A stretch of 64,000 nt of DNA from Collybia mongolica (Eukaryota > Basidiomycota > Agaricomycetes > Agaricales > Clitocybaceae): NCBI GenBank assembly GCA_013420905.1, contig JAAXNY010000016.1:1364001-1428000 (forward strand). The letters run 5' to 3'. The translations under genes were made by a program, and so were the position numbers. Shown one piece after another: positions 23,801 through 37,200 of the stretch. Numbering within the stretch: position 1 is the stretch's first letter; each line of letters starts with the position of its first letter. Under the pieces are notes generated by a model that was not told where the DNA came from, did no database searches, and saw nothing but the letters and a program-made list of their open reading frames with translations.

Positions 23801-25312
23801 AAGCCAGGATTGAGCGCATATACATAGCTGGATCCGTGTCTTATCATCTATCTTCTTACCACTGCTATGTATCAGTATGGAACGCTCCACCTCAATCATT
23901 CACGCGACTTTCCGTCCATTTGCCTTGGGCGTCTTATCAGATGGCAGGGGTGACAGATTTCCTTGTTTCATAGAACGCGTTCCTCGGTGCCTACGCGAAC
24001 TTCCGGGGCTGGGGCAACCTAACCCTGCATCCGGCGCATCCAAGCACCGTCGTATGCCACGGATCCTCGTCGTAATATCGCCACACGGCCTTTGCTTTGT
24101 TCTGCATACGTATATGCGGGGAATCCTGCCAGGAAGCATATTAATGGCCGTTGTCCAGCATGTTTGCCGCCACCACCTGATTCTGCCGACCCTGGGCGCC
24201 CGGATCCCAAGTCGCATTGTACGAGGGGTGCGTTCGCATCCTCGCCGCGGGTAATCTGGTTTCGGGAACCAAACTTCTGCCTTGTGCGAGCTATCTGATC
24301 GGAGGTGCGTGCGTCGATATGTGCGCGTTGTGCGTATTTTTACACGGGTGTGGGGATTTAGGTCCATTTTGCTGTAAATCCTTGACACTGCCGTGAAAAA
24401 ACCCCATTGGTGGTCGGGGTCGAGGTTGGGGCTCCCATGTAAGCCACCGGCGTCGGTCCGTACCACTCAATCCTCGAATCTGCCTGTGTAAATTTCGTCA
24501 TTCTATATGTTACTCGGTTCTTTCGGACCAATGAGGGTATAGGGTATGACGCAAATCCTCCTCGACCCTGCCATAATGGGCGCTGGTTTTATGATATTTT
24601 GACCACCTCGGCTGGTATTATTGGACGTCCATAGATATGTATGACGGATCTTGGACGCGTCTGAATCTCGGGATAGAGAGCAGGTGGCTCCGTCCGAGAT
24701 GAAGAGAGTGGTCTGTCCTCGTCCGCGGACTGTCATCTGTGTGCAGCCAGCTGACCACCGGGGAAGGATATCGCCGGATAAGGGATTCTTGTCCCGGGAA
24801 CTTGGCGCAACGCCCACGAAAAAGGCAATATTGAAACGACAGACCAGATAGGTCGTTCCGATCCAGAATGGAATTTCGGCCTGCGATCCGATTGAGGGCT
24901 TCACGTCGCATGCGAGGAGAACGTGGATTGAATATAGGTTCATGGTAGTTTGAGAGTTTTAGTGTGGGGTTTTCGTCGCCTCGAGGTGCTTTTTCTCGCT
25001 TCTCTCGTCACAAGGCATTTTCAAGCGGCAATAGTGCGTCATTTGATGGGGCTTCGAGTTTTTTTCGGGTTAGGGTTGACCTTAGGGCCGGCTTAGTTTC
25101 TGATCATGATCGAGTCGCAGTCGACGACGATCTCTCCTGCGTATTCACAGCGCCAACGAGGTCGCCAACGGTGGACGCTTACTTTCATCTGAAACCCATA
25201 ACACAAACCCTGCTCATCTGCAGCTTTGTCCTCCTGGGATGTCTTTTCACGAATATGAGTACGAGATACGATCTTCTTCCATAACAGTACAGCTGACTCG
25301 AGCTACAGCCTC
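20853..25312. other. intergenic, no gene supported
   Basis: About 4.5 kb. A 188-codon minus frame at 23900-24466 is overlapped by open frames in other phases and shows no family motif. A minus frame at 21741-22115 also looks random. The GC-rich patch at 23140-23400 has no ORF of note. About 25000-25312 is the likely leader of the F-box gene. Confidence 0.4.
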
Positions 25313-26383
25313 ATGCTCTCTTCAGCCATATGGTCAAGGCTCCCTATGGAACTAATGAGGGAAATTATCTTATACGTTGCCTCAACCAACCCCCATAGCG
25401 CACGCGAACTTCGTCTGGTTTCCCGCTATGTCAATGTTTGGGTGCTCCCACTCCTCTTCCGCACCCTAGTCCTCACCACTCCGGAACATATCACGCGCTT
25501 CGCAGCTACTCTGCTGCCAAAACGCAAGTTCCACATACCAGCCTTGAAGTCTACGCTCCATACCTTCCCCCGTCCCCTCTCTTCGTACACCATTGATACC
25601 CTCGCCCTTGTCGTCAACAGCCGACTACCATCTGTTGAGACCGCATTGGCAAGCGTAGCCCCCGCATTCACGCACCTCAAGACGCTCGTCATCACAGGCC
25701 AGAATATGTCCTCGAATGCCTACTGGCTCCGCCAGCACCCCATCCACCCGCAGAAGATGATGATTCTCCATTTCGGTAGCCCCCAGATGGTCAACTTTAA
25801 GGAGCCCATCTTCCAATCTGTCACCCACCTCTATACTTCCGTGCTTGTTGGCCACCGTGACTCTAGCGTCGAACATTTGCCGAGCCTCACTCATCTCGCT
25901 GCCCATACACGTGTCGACCTTTCAGAGCCTTTGGCCTCTCGGGTCGCCCACCTTCTCCTGGCCACCCTCGAGAGCCTGCCAAACCTATACTCCTTGGTTT
26001 TCGTGCTCAATAGCGACGAAGTTCGTGACTCTAGGATCGCACTGTGGCTCCGCTTATTGGATGGCTGCCTCAAGGATCAGAGGTTCACACTTCTTCCTTA
26101 CTTCCGTCATCCTCGCATGGAGTGGGAAGCCATGTTGGCCGATGAGCATACGGTATGGGACAGGGCGCAGGTATGGCGCCGGGTGGAATCGGAAGACAAC
26201 TTTACCCAGATCCAGTATCAGAGTGATATGCTGAAGGCTGTGCGGACGGAACACGCTTCACTTCCGAACAAGAAGCACATGGAGGCGGATTGGGAAGTGG
26301 ATTTGATTGAGCGTGAGGGGTTCTATGCAATGGATGCTGATCCTACTGAGCGACGTGAGGCCACTTTGAGTATGTTCCATTGA
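25313..26383 (+). CDS. F-box-like protein
   Basis: Probable substrate-recognition subunit of an SCF ubiquitin ligase, of the very large basidiomycete F-box family. Intronless, 356 aa. The F-box-like motif lies at about residues 8-50 (SRLPMELMREIILYVAS, then ARELRLVSRYVNVWVLPLLF). It is followed by leucine-rich segments of the degenerate repeat type common in these proteins (FTHLKTLVITG, LPSLTHLAAH, LESLPNLYSLVFVL). The C-terminal part (about 275-356) is charged, with WDRAQVWRRVE. The start ATG is the first in frame and leads directly into the F-box. The target protein cannot be inferred. Confidence 0.82.
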   Translation: MLSSAIWSRLPMELMREIILYVASTNPHSARELRLVSRYVNVWVLPLLFRTLVLTTPEHITRFAATLLPKRKFHIPALKSTLHTFPRPLSSYTIDTLALVVNSRLPSVETALASVAPAFTHLKTLVITGQNMSSNAYWLRQHPIHPQKMMILHFGSPQMVNFKEPIFQSVTHLYTSVLVGHRDSSVEHLPSLTHLAAHTRVDLSEPLASRVAHLLLATLESLPNLYSLVFVLNSDEVRDSRIALWLRLLDGCLKDQRFTLLPYFRHPRMEWEAMLADEHTVWDRAQVWRRVESEDNFTQIQYQSDMLKAVRTEHASLPNKKHMEADWEVDLIEREGFYAMDADPTERREATLSMFH

Positions 26384-29300
26384 GGTGTGCTCACCCCCGA
26401 TTTTCAGTCTACAGGCGGACACGTGAGTAATCATGGTTTTTGTTGTGGTTCGCTCGTTATTAATTCAGGTATCACGTAGCCTATCCCCGGAACCTAGATT
26501 ATCATACCTGATCGTATACGGCTCCGGCGGGAGCGCGGCCTGACATCAACGCACTGGTAGCACCAGGATCCTGAAATTGTGGATAGCACAACATACCTCC
26601 TATGTCATAGATGTGGTTCTTTTTCTTGCAGATACGGCTTATCCTTATCCAGAAGATCATACCCACGGACTTGAATTCGATTTTCACGGGGCACCCATTC
26701 CCGCAATCTCTTCTCGTCTCATGTCGCATCTACTTCTATCGTCTTCTCAACATCTCTTAATGACAACATTCCATTTCGTGCCCCATATCATCCAACTTCT
26801 ACGTCAGAACCTCGACCATGAATACCTGCTATCATGTTGCATCTGACTTGGGAATCTTCTCTACATCTCCAAACGCAGGCCTCCATTTCGTGCCCCGTAA
26901 CGTCGACCTTTTTCTTCTGGAACTCCAAGCATAAATACCTGCCATATACGCCATCAAGGACCCCCAAATCTATTCAACTCCTGACCACCCCCATCTCGCA
27001 GGAACTCGCTTTGTTCCTACGTTCCTAGATCATCAACAAAGATACCACTGGTTATGGTAATTTTGCGTTCGAGACGAGCCTCCGCAGCTGCGGTAGCGGA
27101 ACGGACGTTAGATGCAACTCAGAATCATCAACCATCCCCTTGTGCCAGTCCCCTTCTTTCCAGTATCACGTTCTTCAGCACTTGGATCTTCGGGCATCGC
27201 ACCCCTACAATAGCTCCCGTATCCACACTTCATTATACACCCTACTTCCTCATCATCAACGCCTTCGAAACATCCCAGCCACATATACATTCAATCTTCA
27301 TCGAGGGCCCTAAATCTTTCTGAACTTTGATTGATGCAATGGATACTATAGCAATCGTCGATCGCGTGACTGCTGATCCATCTCAGAATCTCGATATGAG
27401 GCCCTCAGTTTGGCATTTCAGTGCTCGAGGTGACGATGTTTGATCATGAGCTTCAATAGCGGGGTTACAACCCCTTCGTTTCTTCAACAGGTCGTCAAGT
27501 GGTCTATTTTTCCGCCATAGAAGTTTGGTGTCGAATCAGCACGATGCACATCACTTTGTTTGAATAAGTGTTTTCCCGTCCAAACATAGCGAGCTTCTTG
27601 CAGATCTCTCGATTCTGGCGACCCGTTATCAAGGCATTAGTCCCGCCAATCCCCCTGACCTGCGATGCGTATAGATTAGCATGAGGACCTACATGTGCCC
27701 CCATGAACAAAGAGTGGTAACGAGAGGGAGTCAATTGGGCAGGTTGATCTAGACTGCCATGGACCCGAAGTGGTCTCAGGCACCTTTCGGGAACATATTG
27801 CCCTTCAAAGTGACTGAACTCTCGCTCATCGTAGCACGTGGACCATCATAACCTATATTGGGTACAAATTCTGACCCCAGATTGGTTTTTCCCACACAAC
27901 ATGATGGGATTCTCCCATCGTGCTGAGCATTCAATACAAAATCCCGCAGCTGTGGCGTCATGACACACGTGGGGTATAATGCCGCTGTTTCGCTTGTGCT
28001 CTGATGCCCTCCCGTTTTGGTCGACATTCCGTCCTCCGAACGATACCGCCGGCGTCGATACTCGGAGTTTTTGTGGACATATTATGGCATTTTTACACGG
28101 GACTGGACACCCGCGACATAACCCTCCATCCTTTGTGTACAGTCCGACTTGGAAGCCCCGTCAAACTTCATCAGTATGGACCCACGATTCTTTTTCTTTT
28201 TCTGTCGAGCGAACAGCGGGACCCATAATTTGGGTTCGTTTGACATCTTTTTCGAGGGTCCTGATATGTCTTGTTCATTCAGCTTTCCTTTCTGAGGGTA
28301 TCCCGTCGGTGGATATGTTGGAGAATGTTTTTGGACTCGACATATCGGCAGGGCTGAAAATACCGATGCTGGATCCGTAAAGAATGGAAAGTCGCAACCA
28401 TTATATCGATACCTATGGATTACTGGATTACCTTTACCTTGTACCATCTCGGTCCTCCCGGAACACCTACCGTCGTTGAGCTCAGGTTAGTACGACCCAG
28501 CATCTCCACTCGAAACTTGCTGATCTTGACATTGGTAGATCTTGTTCACGTCACGCCGCCAAGTGTACAGGACGTGTACACACTCACACACAGACAGTTC
28601 ACGGGCCAATATGAAACAGTAACGCCTGGGAGGTGCTAAGTGAGCATCGTGTATCTTGACTCTTGACTATATTGATTAGGCCTTGTTCTCATCATCAGGC
28701 TTGCGGTGCCACCACCGCCACTAGCCTCTAGGTGCCTTCTGAACCCTGTGGAGTGTAAACATCGCCAGTCGCCAGCTAACTTGATCATCGTCTGGGACAA
28801 TGTTTGATTAACAGCTACGCCCTCTGCGGAGGCCAACAGGGATTTTTAATAGAAATGTAACTATAATTCTGTGTATTCGATACTTACCCAGTGCTTCAGA
28901 CGAGTGGCGCATTGAGCGCCTTAGGCGCCAACATGGCATCACAAGACTTGACCGCATCGAACGCATCTGATCCTCATCACCAGGCCCGCAATGCCATTGA
29001 AGTCTAGTGGCGCTGTCGCTTGAAGCGACATAGATAAATACGGCCAACTTTGATATGTGTCCCCTACCCTTTGCCAATATGTAAGGTCCTTATTCAGGAT
29101 CAGGAAGGTTATTCCGCCGATCTAATGACCCTCATAACGCTCGTGCGCTTCACTACAATATATATATAGCAAATGGTAGGAAGACTTGGGAGGCGGTTCT
29201 GACCTCTCCAGCCGCTCTGATCAATGTTAATCACAGAGCACCCCGATTTGAGCTGGGATCATTCAATCAGGTGGGTACACACTGCAAATGTACTGGTTAG

Positions 29301-29870
29301 TCACCAAAGTCATGATCCTAGCAAGATCGGCTGGAGGCGGTTTGCACACACAAACGACTGGGGACAGATCCTCCTCCCCCCACTGCAGCCCACTTACTAG
29401 CTATGGCTTAGTCTTCTCTCCATTATTATCGCCTGAACAGCCCCACCCTTTTGTGATATTAATGAGAAACCCTGGATCAACTACGTCACCCACCTCATCA
29501 CGGGAATTTCCGGAAATGATCCTAGTATTGGTGAGCATGACTTGTATTCTGCCATCGTCAATCCTTGTGTGGCGACCTTGTACTCAAGTTTGCTTATTAT
29601 CTGTCTATGATTCGTCGCGGCTGGACGACGCCATCCATTTATTCCGTTTGATAGGAGCTCGTGGAGGTCACTATCATCGGTTCGTACCGCACTGCCATCG
29701 AGTGTTACGCGGAGGCCAAGCGTAGGCTGTACCTACATAAGCCAGCGCCTCGTGTTGCAGATTCCTCGTGTTTCCTAGAACTTGGACGCTGATAATCTCT
29801 CTCTCGGCTTTTCGATACGTAGGACTTTCTCTTCTTGCTCTCGGACGATCCTTGTCAGTCGTATCAGGCG
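26384..29870. other. intergenic, with a degenerate direct repeat and one coding-like patch
   Basis: Two related stretches, about 26769-26830 and 26882-26945, both start TCCATTTCGTGCCCC and both end ATACCTGC, suggesting an old local duplication. At about 29470-29620 (plus) one frame reads NYVTHLITGISGNDPSIGEH, which has protein-like composition but no recognised family and no clear start. No gene I can support. Confidence 0.35.
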
Positions 29871-30326
29871 ATGACAGACAACGCAATGGAGAAATGGGGT
29901 TTGCACGGAGGGTTTTATCGAAACGTCGACTCGACGACGAGACCGTGGGTGGCTAGTCCTCTCGTCGAACCTAAAAAAAGCCTTCCATCCGTTGTCAATT
30001 TTACTCCACTTGAACTTTCGCTTCCTTTCCGAGTACCGGACACCCCTACCCAATCCTCCGCACCAGAACCATCATCACCACGGAAGTTAAAATTTACGCG
30101 GATTCTGAGACGGTGGATATGTGCGTGCCAGTTGACTTGATACCATCACGTAGGACTTATCTTTTGTTAGTTGTTGGTCCAAAGCGCGAAAATTCAAAAC
30201 GTATGGAAAAGCGCGCCAACACGAACCCCGTTTCAGGCAAGCTCATCGAGCCATACCCTGACCGAGTTGAACTCAGAGAGTGGAAAGCTTGGGGATATTA
30301 TGCCTATCCTACGGTAAACTATATTC
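29871..30326 (+). other. possible upstream exons of the DUF6699 gene
   Basis: A frame starting with ATG at 29871 (MTDNAMEKWGLHGGFYRNVD) runs to about 30100. A second frame (about 30085-30326, MEKRANTNPVSGKLIEPYPD) could join the DUF6699 exon through a weak GTGTTC donor at 30327 and the TATAG acceptor at 30405. I could not find a clean splice between the first two frames, so the gene is either mis-modelled here or broken. Confidence 0.35.
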
Positions 30327-30405
30327 GTGTTCGAAACCATCGATACCGTCAGCAGAAATTCGTTTATCTATTGATCCGATAAGGCTGACATCATCGTATG
30401 TATAG

Positions 30406-31073
30406 CGACAGAAGAGCCACCTTCACCAACATTAGATATAAATGATTTGGTAGCTAGCTTGAAGAGCCCCGGCGGTACTGCCCACCCGGAGCTTTGGCAG
30501 CCAGGGATTGAACATCCTTGTCTTCCACCTCGCCCTCCTCGATGGAAGGAACCAGCCGAAGGTGCCCCTTTGCCATTTCCTTGGGAGTGCCAGCTCAATC
30601 CATTCCTTGAGCATCTTACTTTCGGCCCTCCTCCACTCTGCTGGCATATTGGTAGGCCCACCACTTCTATCATGTTCGGGCAGACCAGGGTTACGATCCC
30701 ATTGGACGTACCCGATAAATGCCAGCCAGCAACATGGCCGATGGTCACGCACATGTACATAAACGCCATAGCCGAAGACCCTCTGCCCATCTTCCCGTGG
30801 CCCATCATGGTGTATAACCCGAAGGGGGTCAAGTGCGAGGACGTCTTCGAGACTATCTATAGTAACTTCCAGGCGCACGTCACTCGGGATGAGTTCGATT
30901 CTTGGGAGGAATTGCGTCAGACACCGGCCAAACTCGCATACGAGGCCCGAAATGGGCCCGCACACGGTGACTCGCTGAGACGAGTCGATTACTTAGGAAC
31001 TCATCACATGTTTCGTGGGCTCGAGCCTCATCCCAATCGCGAGGGCTGGCTCATGTTTGTTGGGCTAGCTTGA
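30406..31073 (+). CDS. DUF6699-domain protein, main exon
   Basis: Function unknown; DUF6699 is a basidiomycete-rich domain. After the acceptor ending at 30405 the exon reads TEEPPSPTLDINDLVASLKS, then a Pro-rich linker. The DUF6699 core shows LNPFLEHLTFGPPPLCWHI, a strand pair ending TIPLDVPDKCQPATWPMVTH, FPWPIMVYNPKGVKCEDVFE with TIYSNF, and the closing segment LRRVDYLGTHHMFRGLEPH with GWLMFVGLA and a TGA at 31071. This order matches the family. The exon begins in phase 2, so at least one exon must lie upstream. Confidence 0.72.
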
Positions 31074-31258
31074 TACCTGTGTTTCTATATATGGCACGGG
31101 ATTACTTTTTTTACGTCCGATACGACTCTTACGATCGATCACCTACATATTACTTATCCCACCGTTCATCACAATCACTATACCCCTTCACACTACAGAA
31201 ACGTTTCAAGTATATCTCGAAAGGCTAATTCACACATTGTAAGTATAAGGCATACACA

Positions 31259-34200
31259 CTATCTGGCCCACATTGCATGGAACTTGACATCAAACTCAGA
31301 CGCCACTTCCGCCACGATAGCATATACTCTCCAGTCTGCATCCGATACGCCTGTAGGCCTCTTAAAGGTCGTGCCACTCTTCTCGCCATCCAACCCTTCG
31401 ATTCCATTGTCGGCCTCTTCTTCAGCCGGATCAAGCGTACCATATCCGCTGTCCAGGTCTCCTTGTGGGAGGTCGTCGGTAGCATCGATATCAGCGTGGG
31501 GGTCCTTGGAAGCTTTCACGAGCAGCTGTTCCAACGCCGCTTTGACTGTCATCAGAGTCATGGTGAAATCCTGCAGCAAGTACCAAACGTCGCCCCTCCT
31601 AATTCCATTCGCGGCGGCGAGGGAAGCAACCTGGCCATGGATATAGAAATCCAGCAGGTAAGCGTTAAGAGCATGCTCGAGCGCCCCATTCCCCTTTTTC
31701 GAATCAGTGGCAGTCAAATGACTCAGAGAAGGTATTGCATGTTCATTTAGATGCAACCCCTCCCGAACAGTTCGAGTAAGTTCATGAACACTTTCGAAAT
31801 GATCTCCATGACCGGAGTTTGCAACGAAGGGTGAGCGGGCGACAATCGGAATTGCTGTTTCATGGAGGTACGCGTGGAATGGCGATGTGTTCGAATCTGT
31901 TGATCCACTGGACGAGTACTCGACGTGGCTTATTGGGAGGGACGAGTCCGGACCTAGTGTCGATGCATGTTCTCTTGCGAACGTCGTTGCGTACCCTGTG
32001 AAGATTTCCAAAATTTCTGAATCGTGTTTGGCCAGTACCTTGAGTACGAGCTTGGAAGGGCTTGGCAGTACAACCATGGAAGGATATTTTTGTGTCAGCC
32101 GGGCGATATGACGTTCGTTTGCGAAAACCTTTGGGATATAACGACGACCGAAGAGATGAGCCATTAAGATCATAAAATCGCGTTTGGCATGTTCGACATT
32201 CGACTGCTCGCAGATTTTGTGTAGGGTGCCAGATCTCAAGAGTGCCACGAGAGCGAAATTGCTGGGTTCAGTGTACTGTTGCGAATAAATATTAGTATGT
32301 TTACTCCGAGAAAGTGAATAGGGAAGCTTACGTATAGATGAGCTGCGATTGCGAATAGGTTGAGAGGCTTCCCCTCCTTGTCCAGGAGGCGCCCTCGCCT
32401 CAAATACTCGATGCTGAACCGTAGATGGTGAAGAAGTTGATGTCTTCCTGCCTCTGAACCGAAACTGATGTGTGGGAGAGACATAAGGCTCTTGACTGCT
32501 CCAACAGCTACTGGGGCGTTGTCCGATCCATGTAATAGATTAAGTAATCGAAGTGTGAGAGTAGACGTGAGCGGGAAATTCCCTCCCAGTGATGGTAGCT
32601 TTGAGAGAACCAAACGTTGGACGCGATCCAATGGAAGACCGTAAAATACAACATTTCCGAGAAGGTCGAAGCCACGGCGACCTGCACGACCTGCGCATTG
32701 TCGATACTACAGCAGGGTCGTCAAGTGTGATACTGGAATGAACGAATTATCCTTACCATTAAAGCTGTCAAATACGGAGAATCACCACAAAATACTGAGG
32801 TTTTGGTCGGTGCATTTATGCCCAAGGCGAGCGTCCCTGAAAGATACGATGAGCTGAGTTCTGAGGTTTGAGAAGGACGTTGTAGTATTACCAGTTGCGA
32901 TCACCACGCGCACAAATCCTTGCCTAAACAAACTATTGAGGACAGTCAATGAGCCATTAATTGCATGTTCGACAGTTCAAATACCTTTCGACCAGACTGC
33001 GATATCCTTTGTTCATACCAGAATGATGAACAGCAATGCCTCGTCTTAATGCTTTAATTGCCCAGCCCGGGGTGCCTGTCCATCTCGCTAGCTCGTCAGC
33101 ATCACTATCGAGGTCAGCCTTTGTATATGACGTGTGTGAACCAGCGAATGAGAATGCGGGGGTAGGCTCCTTGGGATTAAATACACTCTCCCATGAATGC
33201 TCGACAGATTCTTGATTTTTATCCTCTTTTTTCTGCCTTTTCGCTCTTTCTGCTAGTCTCTCTCGCTCTTTGGAACGAAATTTCCAGTCCTCCCATTCAG
33301 TGATCTTTCTCTTCCATTCCGCGCTTTGGTTACGCCACTCAGCTTCCGCCTCCTGGAGATAGATGACAAGTCTTTGCGCCATTATTTCGCAGTCGGTACG
33401 GTCAAAGTTGAAGAGTATTGTGGGCTAATAATGTTTCATCGTAAGGTGATACAAAGACGCGGAGGATGAGGTATTCTTACGAGTTCTCCCCTGGAATTGA
33501 GGTCAGCGAGCAGGTAAAGAAGGTTATGAGTGAATATTTTTCGTGAAGGAGGAGCGTTCAGAACATCTGCAGGTATTTTTCCAATGTCCGGGTCCTCGAG
33601 TTTATGAATGATGCCATGTAGGGGAGACGAGCGGTCGAGTGCGTCGTAAGAACTGATGAATTTCGACACTACCGCTTTGAGTTTGGCTTCGTATTCCAGA
33701 ATATCCTTTTGCTTCAGTATCCCAAGGTTCGATGCGAAGAATTTGGCCGGTTCCAACGCATCGATATCAACGTCTGCAATGTGTCGATAGGATTTTAGTG
33801 CATCGTAGAGTTTAAGCAAGTCGCCGGCCTCGAGCGCTAGGTCGGTCGGGAGAGGCCGTGCTCCAAATGATAGGAGGGAAATTGGGTGCAAAAATTTGAC
33901 ACGATTGGTAGGGTGATATGAGTCTAATCCGTTGAAATGTCGAGGATGACTGCCGCTTAGGTCGTAGTAAAATTTGCGAAGGTGGGAATACCGGTGCGGA
34001 TATTGAATGAATTTGTGCTTATATCCATGAGCGGCCTGGACGGAGGCTAACCAATTATTAAAGATTTCGGGTGATCCGATGGTGGCTGAGAGGCCGCTAG
34101 TCATGGAAATTGAGCGAGTATGAGACGGTATAGGTATGAGCCAACATACATAATCGGGCACGGTGCTAGCAAAATAATTTGTTCCCAGACGGCCCCACCT

Positions 34201-37200
34201 TCCTGTTGTCCGATGGAATGGATTTCGTCCAAAATGATCCTAGAGGAGTAGATACTTGAGTGAATCTGGTCACGGGAATGCGAAATGCTAACCGCTTTAT
34301 CCTTGACGTCCATATCCGTGCGAGGGCAGGCGAGAGGAGCATTATCGCTAGCATCTCCGGTACAGTCACCAAAATTTGACATTTTTGTGGATCATTGATC
34401 CGATTGTCGCGAGTATGAACGGCCCAGCAACTCTCTATGTGGAATGCTTGAGAAATGTTCGAGCATCAAATTAGGAGTGCTACACGTACTTCCATTCAAG
34501 TCTTTGCTAAACCTTGCGTAGACCTCGGCAGCAATCTGCGTAACGAGTGCCTTGGTTGGCGCTATGTATACCAAAATTCCGTCATCAGAGTCTCTCAAAA
34601 CCTTTTCCATCGCATAGTACGAGATGAACGTTTTCCCCGCACTAGTTGGAGCTATAGTGTGGCGATTAATTTTATTTCCGTCTCAGCAGCGTGGAGTCAC
34701 TAACCGACGACGAGAAGGGAGTCATTTGCATCGATGCTATCCAGAACGGTACGTTGCCATGCATCTGGTTTAAACGCTACACGCGAATCCGGCGCGCCGT
34801 CCATACTTCGATCCATAAACGCGCCGAAAAGGCGTAGTTGCCAAACCACCGGATGCTCAGCGATATGCATGAATTCATGGTACGGTGTTCCTGTCTTGGA
34901 TTTGATAAGTTTGACGAATTTGAAACTGAGCTTTTTGTCGGACGCGCTTCCAGCGTCAACTGTGGGTATGACGTTTTTGGAATACTCCGCAAACCCAAGT
35001 ATCACGAGTATTGATTCTAGATTTTTTGAAATAGTCGGTGTCAAAGATGATCGATCGCAAAGTTCCAAAATCATTCGCATTATGGATACCGTGTACTTAT
35101 CGCGGATGGGCGCAGATTCGCGATCATCTTCGTCTAACCATGCAAGGATGGCCAAATTGATGCGATAAAGCCGCATTTCAGAGCCGAGATACGGTTCGTC
35201 GTGCCTTTTGCTGCGAGACAGAGATCCCATGATGGAGATTTTCTCGTTTGTAGGTACCTTAGACATGCGGGTCAGTTGTTCTTGCCACCATACATGTGCC
35301 GCGTCGTCTTGAGTCAAGCTCTTTTCTTCCTGTATCCTTTGGCGAAGTTTGTCTGCGGATTTCAGCGGCTTCTCCTTTTTGGTGGGCTATAGGTGCTCCA
35401 GTTAGTCATGGTGTTGAGTATGTAATTTCAATTTCCACCTCACCTTTACCACAATTGCCCGATTCTTCGGAGGTGGAGGGTGGGAGGACCGGACGAGAGG
35501 TATTTTGATCTGTCGCAAACTTCCGCCCGACGCGCCAGTCAAGGTCGCAGCATGTGCTTGCAGACGAGCCATGTCCCTTTGGTCCCTTCGAAGCGCGCGA
35601 CGGCGAGCTCGTTCGTCTACCGGTTTCGGCTTCTTTCCCCCAAGATGCTCGGGGAGGAGCGATTTTTGATTATGCCAATGCTGCGTATCAGAAAAGATTG
35701 TTCCCGCGCCGAAATCGAGGTTACGGAAGTTCTCCGGCTCATCCGAATCATGTATGGGAACGTGAACTAAGGATAGCTCCTCATTAAATATATCGTTGTC
35801 GAATGGTAAAAGTCGGAGCGATTGTTCGTGGGCAGGAGTTGAAGACAATGCTAGAGGTTGATCGGGGAAGGAGGCCGAGAAACGTTGAAAATTTAGCGGC
35901 GGTGATCCTATCGCCGCCCAAATGCGTTGTACTGTGCTATATGTTGAGGAATCAACTAGGTCGGATATCGATTTTGGCGTTTGTAGGACCACAGTTTTGA
36001 TCAGAGAACAATAAACTCTGCCGTCTACATCTAACGACGCAATCGATGCCGACGTCAGCTCGGCCACGATTAGGAAGAGGCCAGGCAAAAAGTCTCTCAG
36101 TACGATGTTGAAGAGGCTCAGACCGAGTTCATCGAGTGGCCTGGCCCGATCATGAATGGGTATGGTTCGAAGGATAACACAGTGGGTGACGAATAGGTAT
36201 AATAGCTCTAGATGGTGATCGGAAGGATCTTTCTTCACAGCTTCTGCGATGCTTGTGAGCAATGCAGGAAGATCATCCTGAGCACCATCATCGATCGTCG
36301 TCGTTATTAAATAGCAGTCTTTGCTACGCGCTTGCTTGAGGAGCTCGGTATCCAGTTTTTGTTGCGCAGTCGTTACTGCGTCCCAGAAGTTGTTGTTGAA
36401 AAGCTGTCGAGCTTTGAAGGTTCGACTTTGCTCGTAAACGAAAGACAAGATCTAATTTAATATTTAATTGATATTTAATTATGGCATCTTCAACGAAAAA
36501 ATAAAACAATAACACACCTTTGAATCGCGGTATTCTGCTCCTTTGAGCAGAGTAACTGCGATGCCACGAGAGAGTAGTTCGAAGAAAAACACGCGTTGGC
36601 ATAAAACTCGTTGTGAGGAAGACTTATCTCCATCATCATGTTTCCCGCCGTCGTTCGCCATGACAAACATGGGCTATATGGGGCGACATCGTTGGAGATA
36701 TAGATAGAGATGTCTAACTTTGACGTACCTTTTTCGCAGCCTCATAACTTGTCCACCGTGGGTCATCAAGGTCGTCGAAGATGTGCACCGCAATGTCTAG
36801 TTTTAAGAGATGTTTGAAAAGTAATGCTCGAGCCAGAGTACGGGATGCGACGATGAAGGAAGTCTCCCCAGTTTGCAAAGTGGCGTGACGGTTAGCTAGT
36901 AATTTGATCAGAAGTATGGGCTGTGCATTGTATGAAAGGTACGAACCTTGCCAGAATACAATTTCAATCTCGGCAGACCTCTGTTTGAATTGGATCAAGG
37001 TTCGCTCCAAGATCTGAAAAGCATGCAAAATTTGGAAGCTGGGTTCTAGAAAAGAATTTTGAGGAACTCCATATATTTTATTGGTACCGGGGAGACGGTC
37101 TTACCCTGCTCGCGGCCAATAGCCAGAAGCGGGTCATCGAGGACGATCTGTAACAGTGATTCGCCTAAAGGAAGGGCAGGAAGAGCTAGTCAGTTTGGGA

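Noticed and set aside
23900..24466. 188-codon minus-strand frame
   Set aside because: Several other phases are also open here, the composition is Arg/Pro/Thr-rich as expected for GC-rich random DNA, and no family motif or splice context was seen.
28415..28639. Plus frame with ELRLVRP and LTLVDL resembling dynamin GTPase motifs
   Set aside because: The resemblance is short; the P-loop and the rest of the GTPase domain are missing on either side.
36896..36946. Continuous reading through the 51-bp segment in the helicase (no intron)
   Set aside because: It is in frame and stop-free, but has good GT...CTAG splice ends, and removing it restores the family sequence [14 protein letters not shown].
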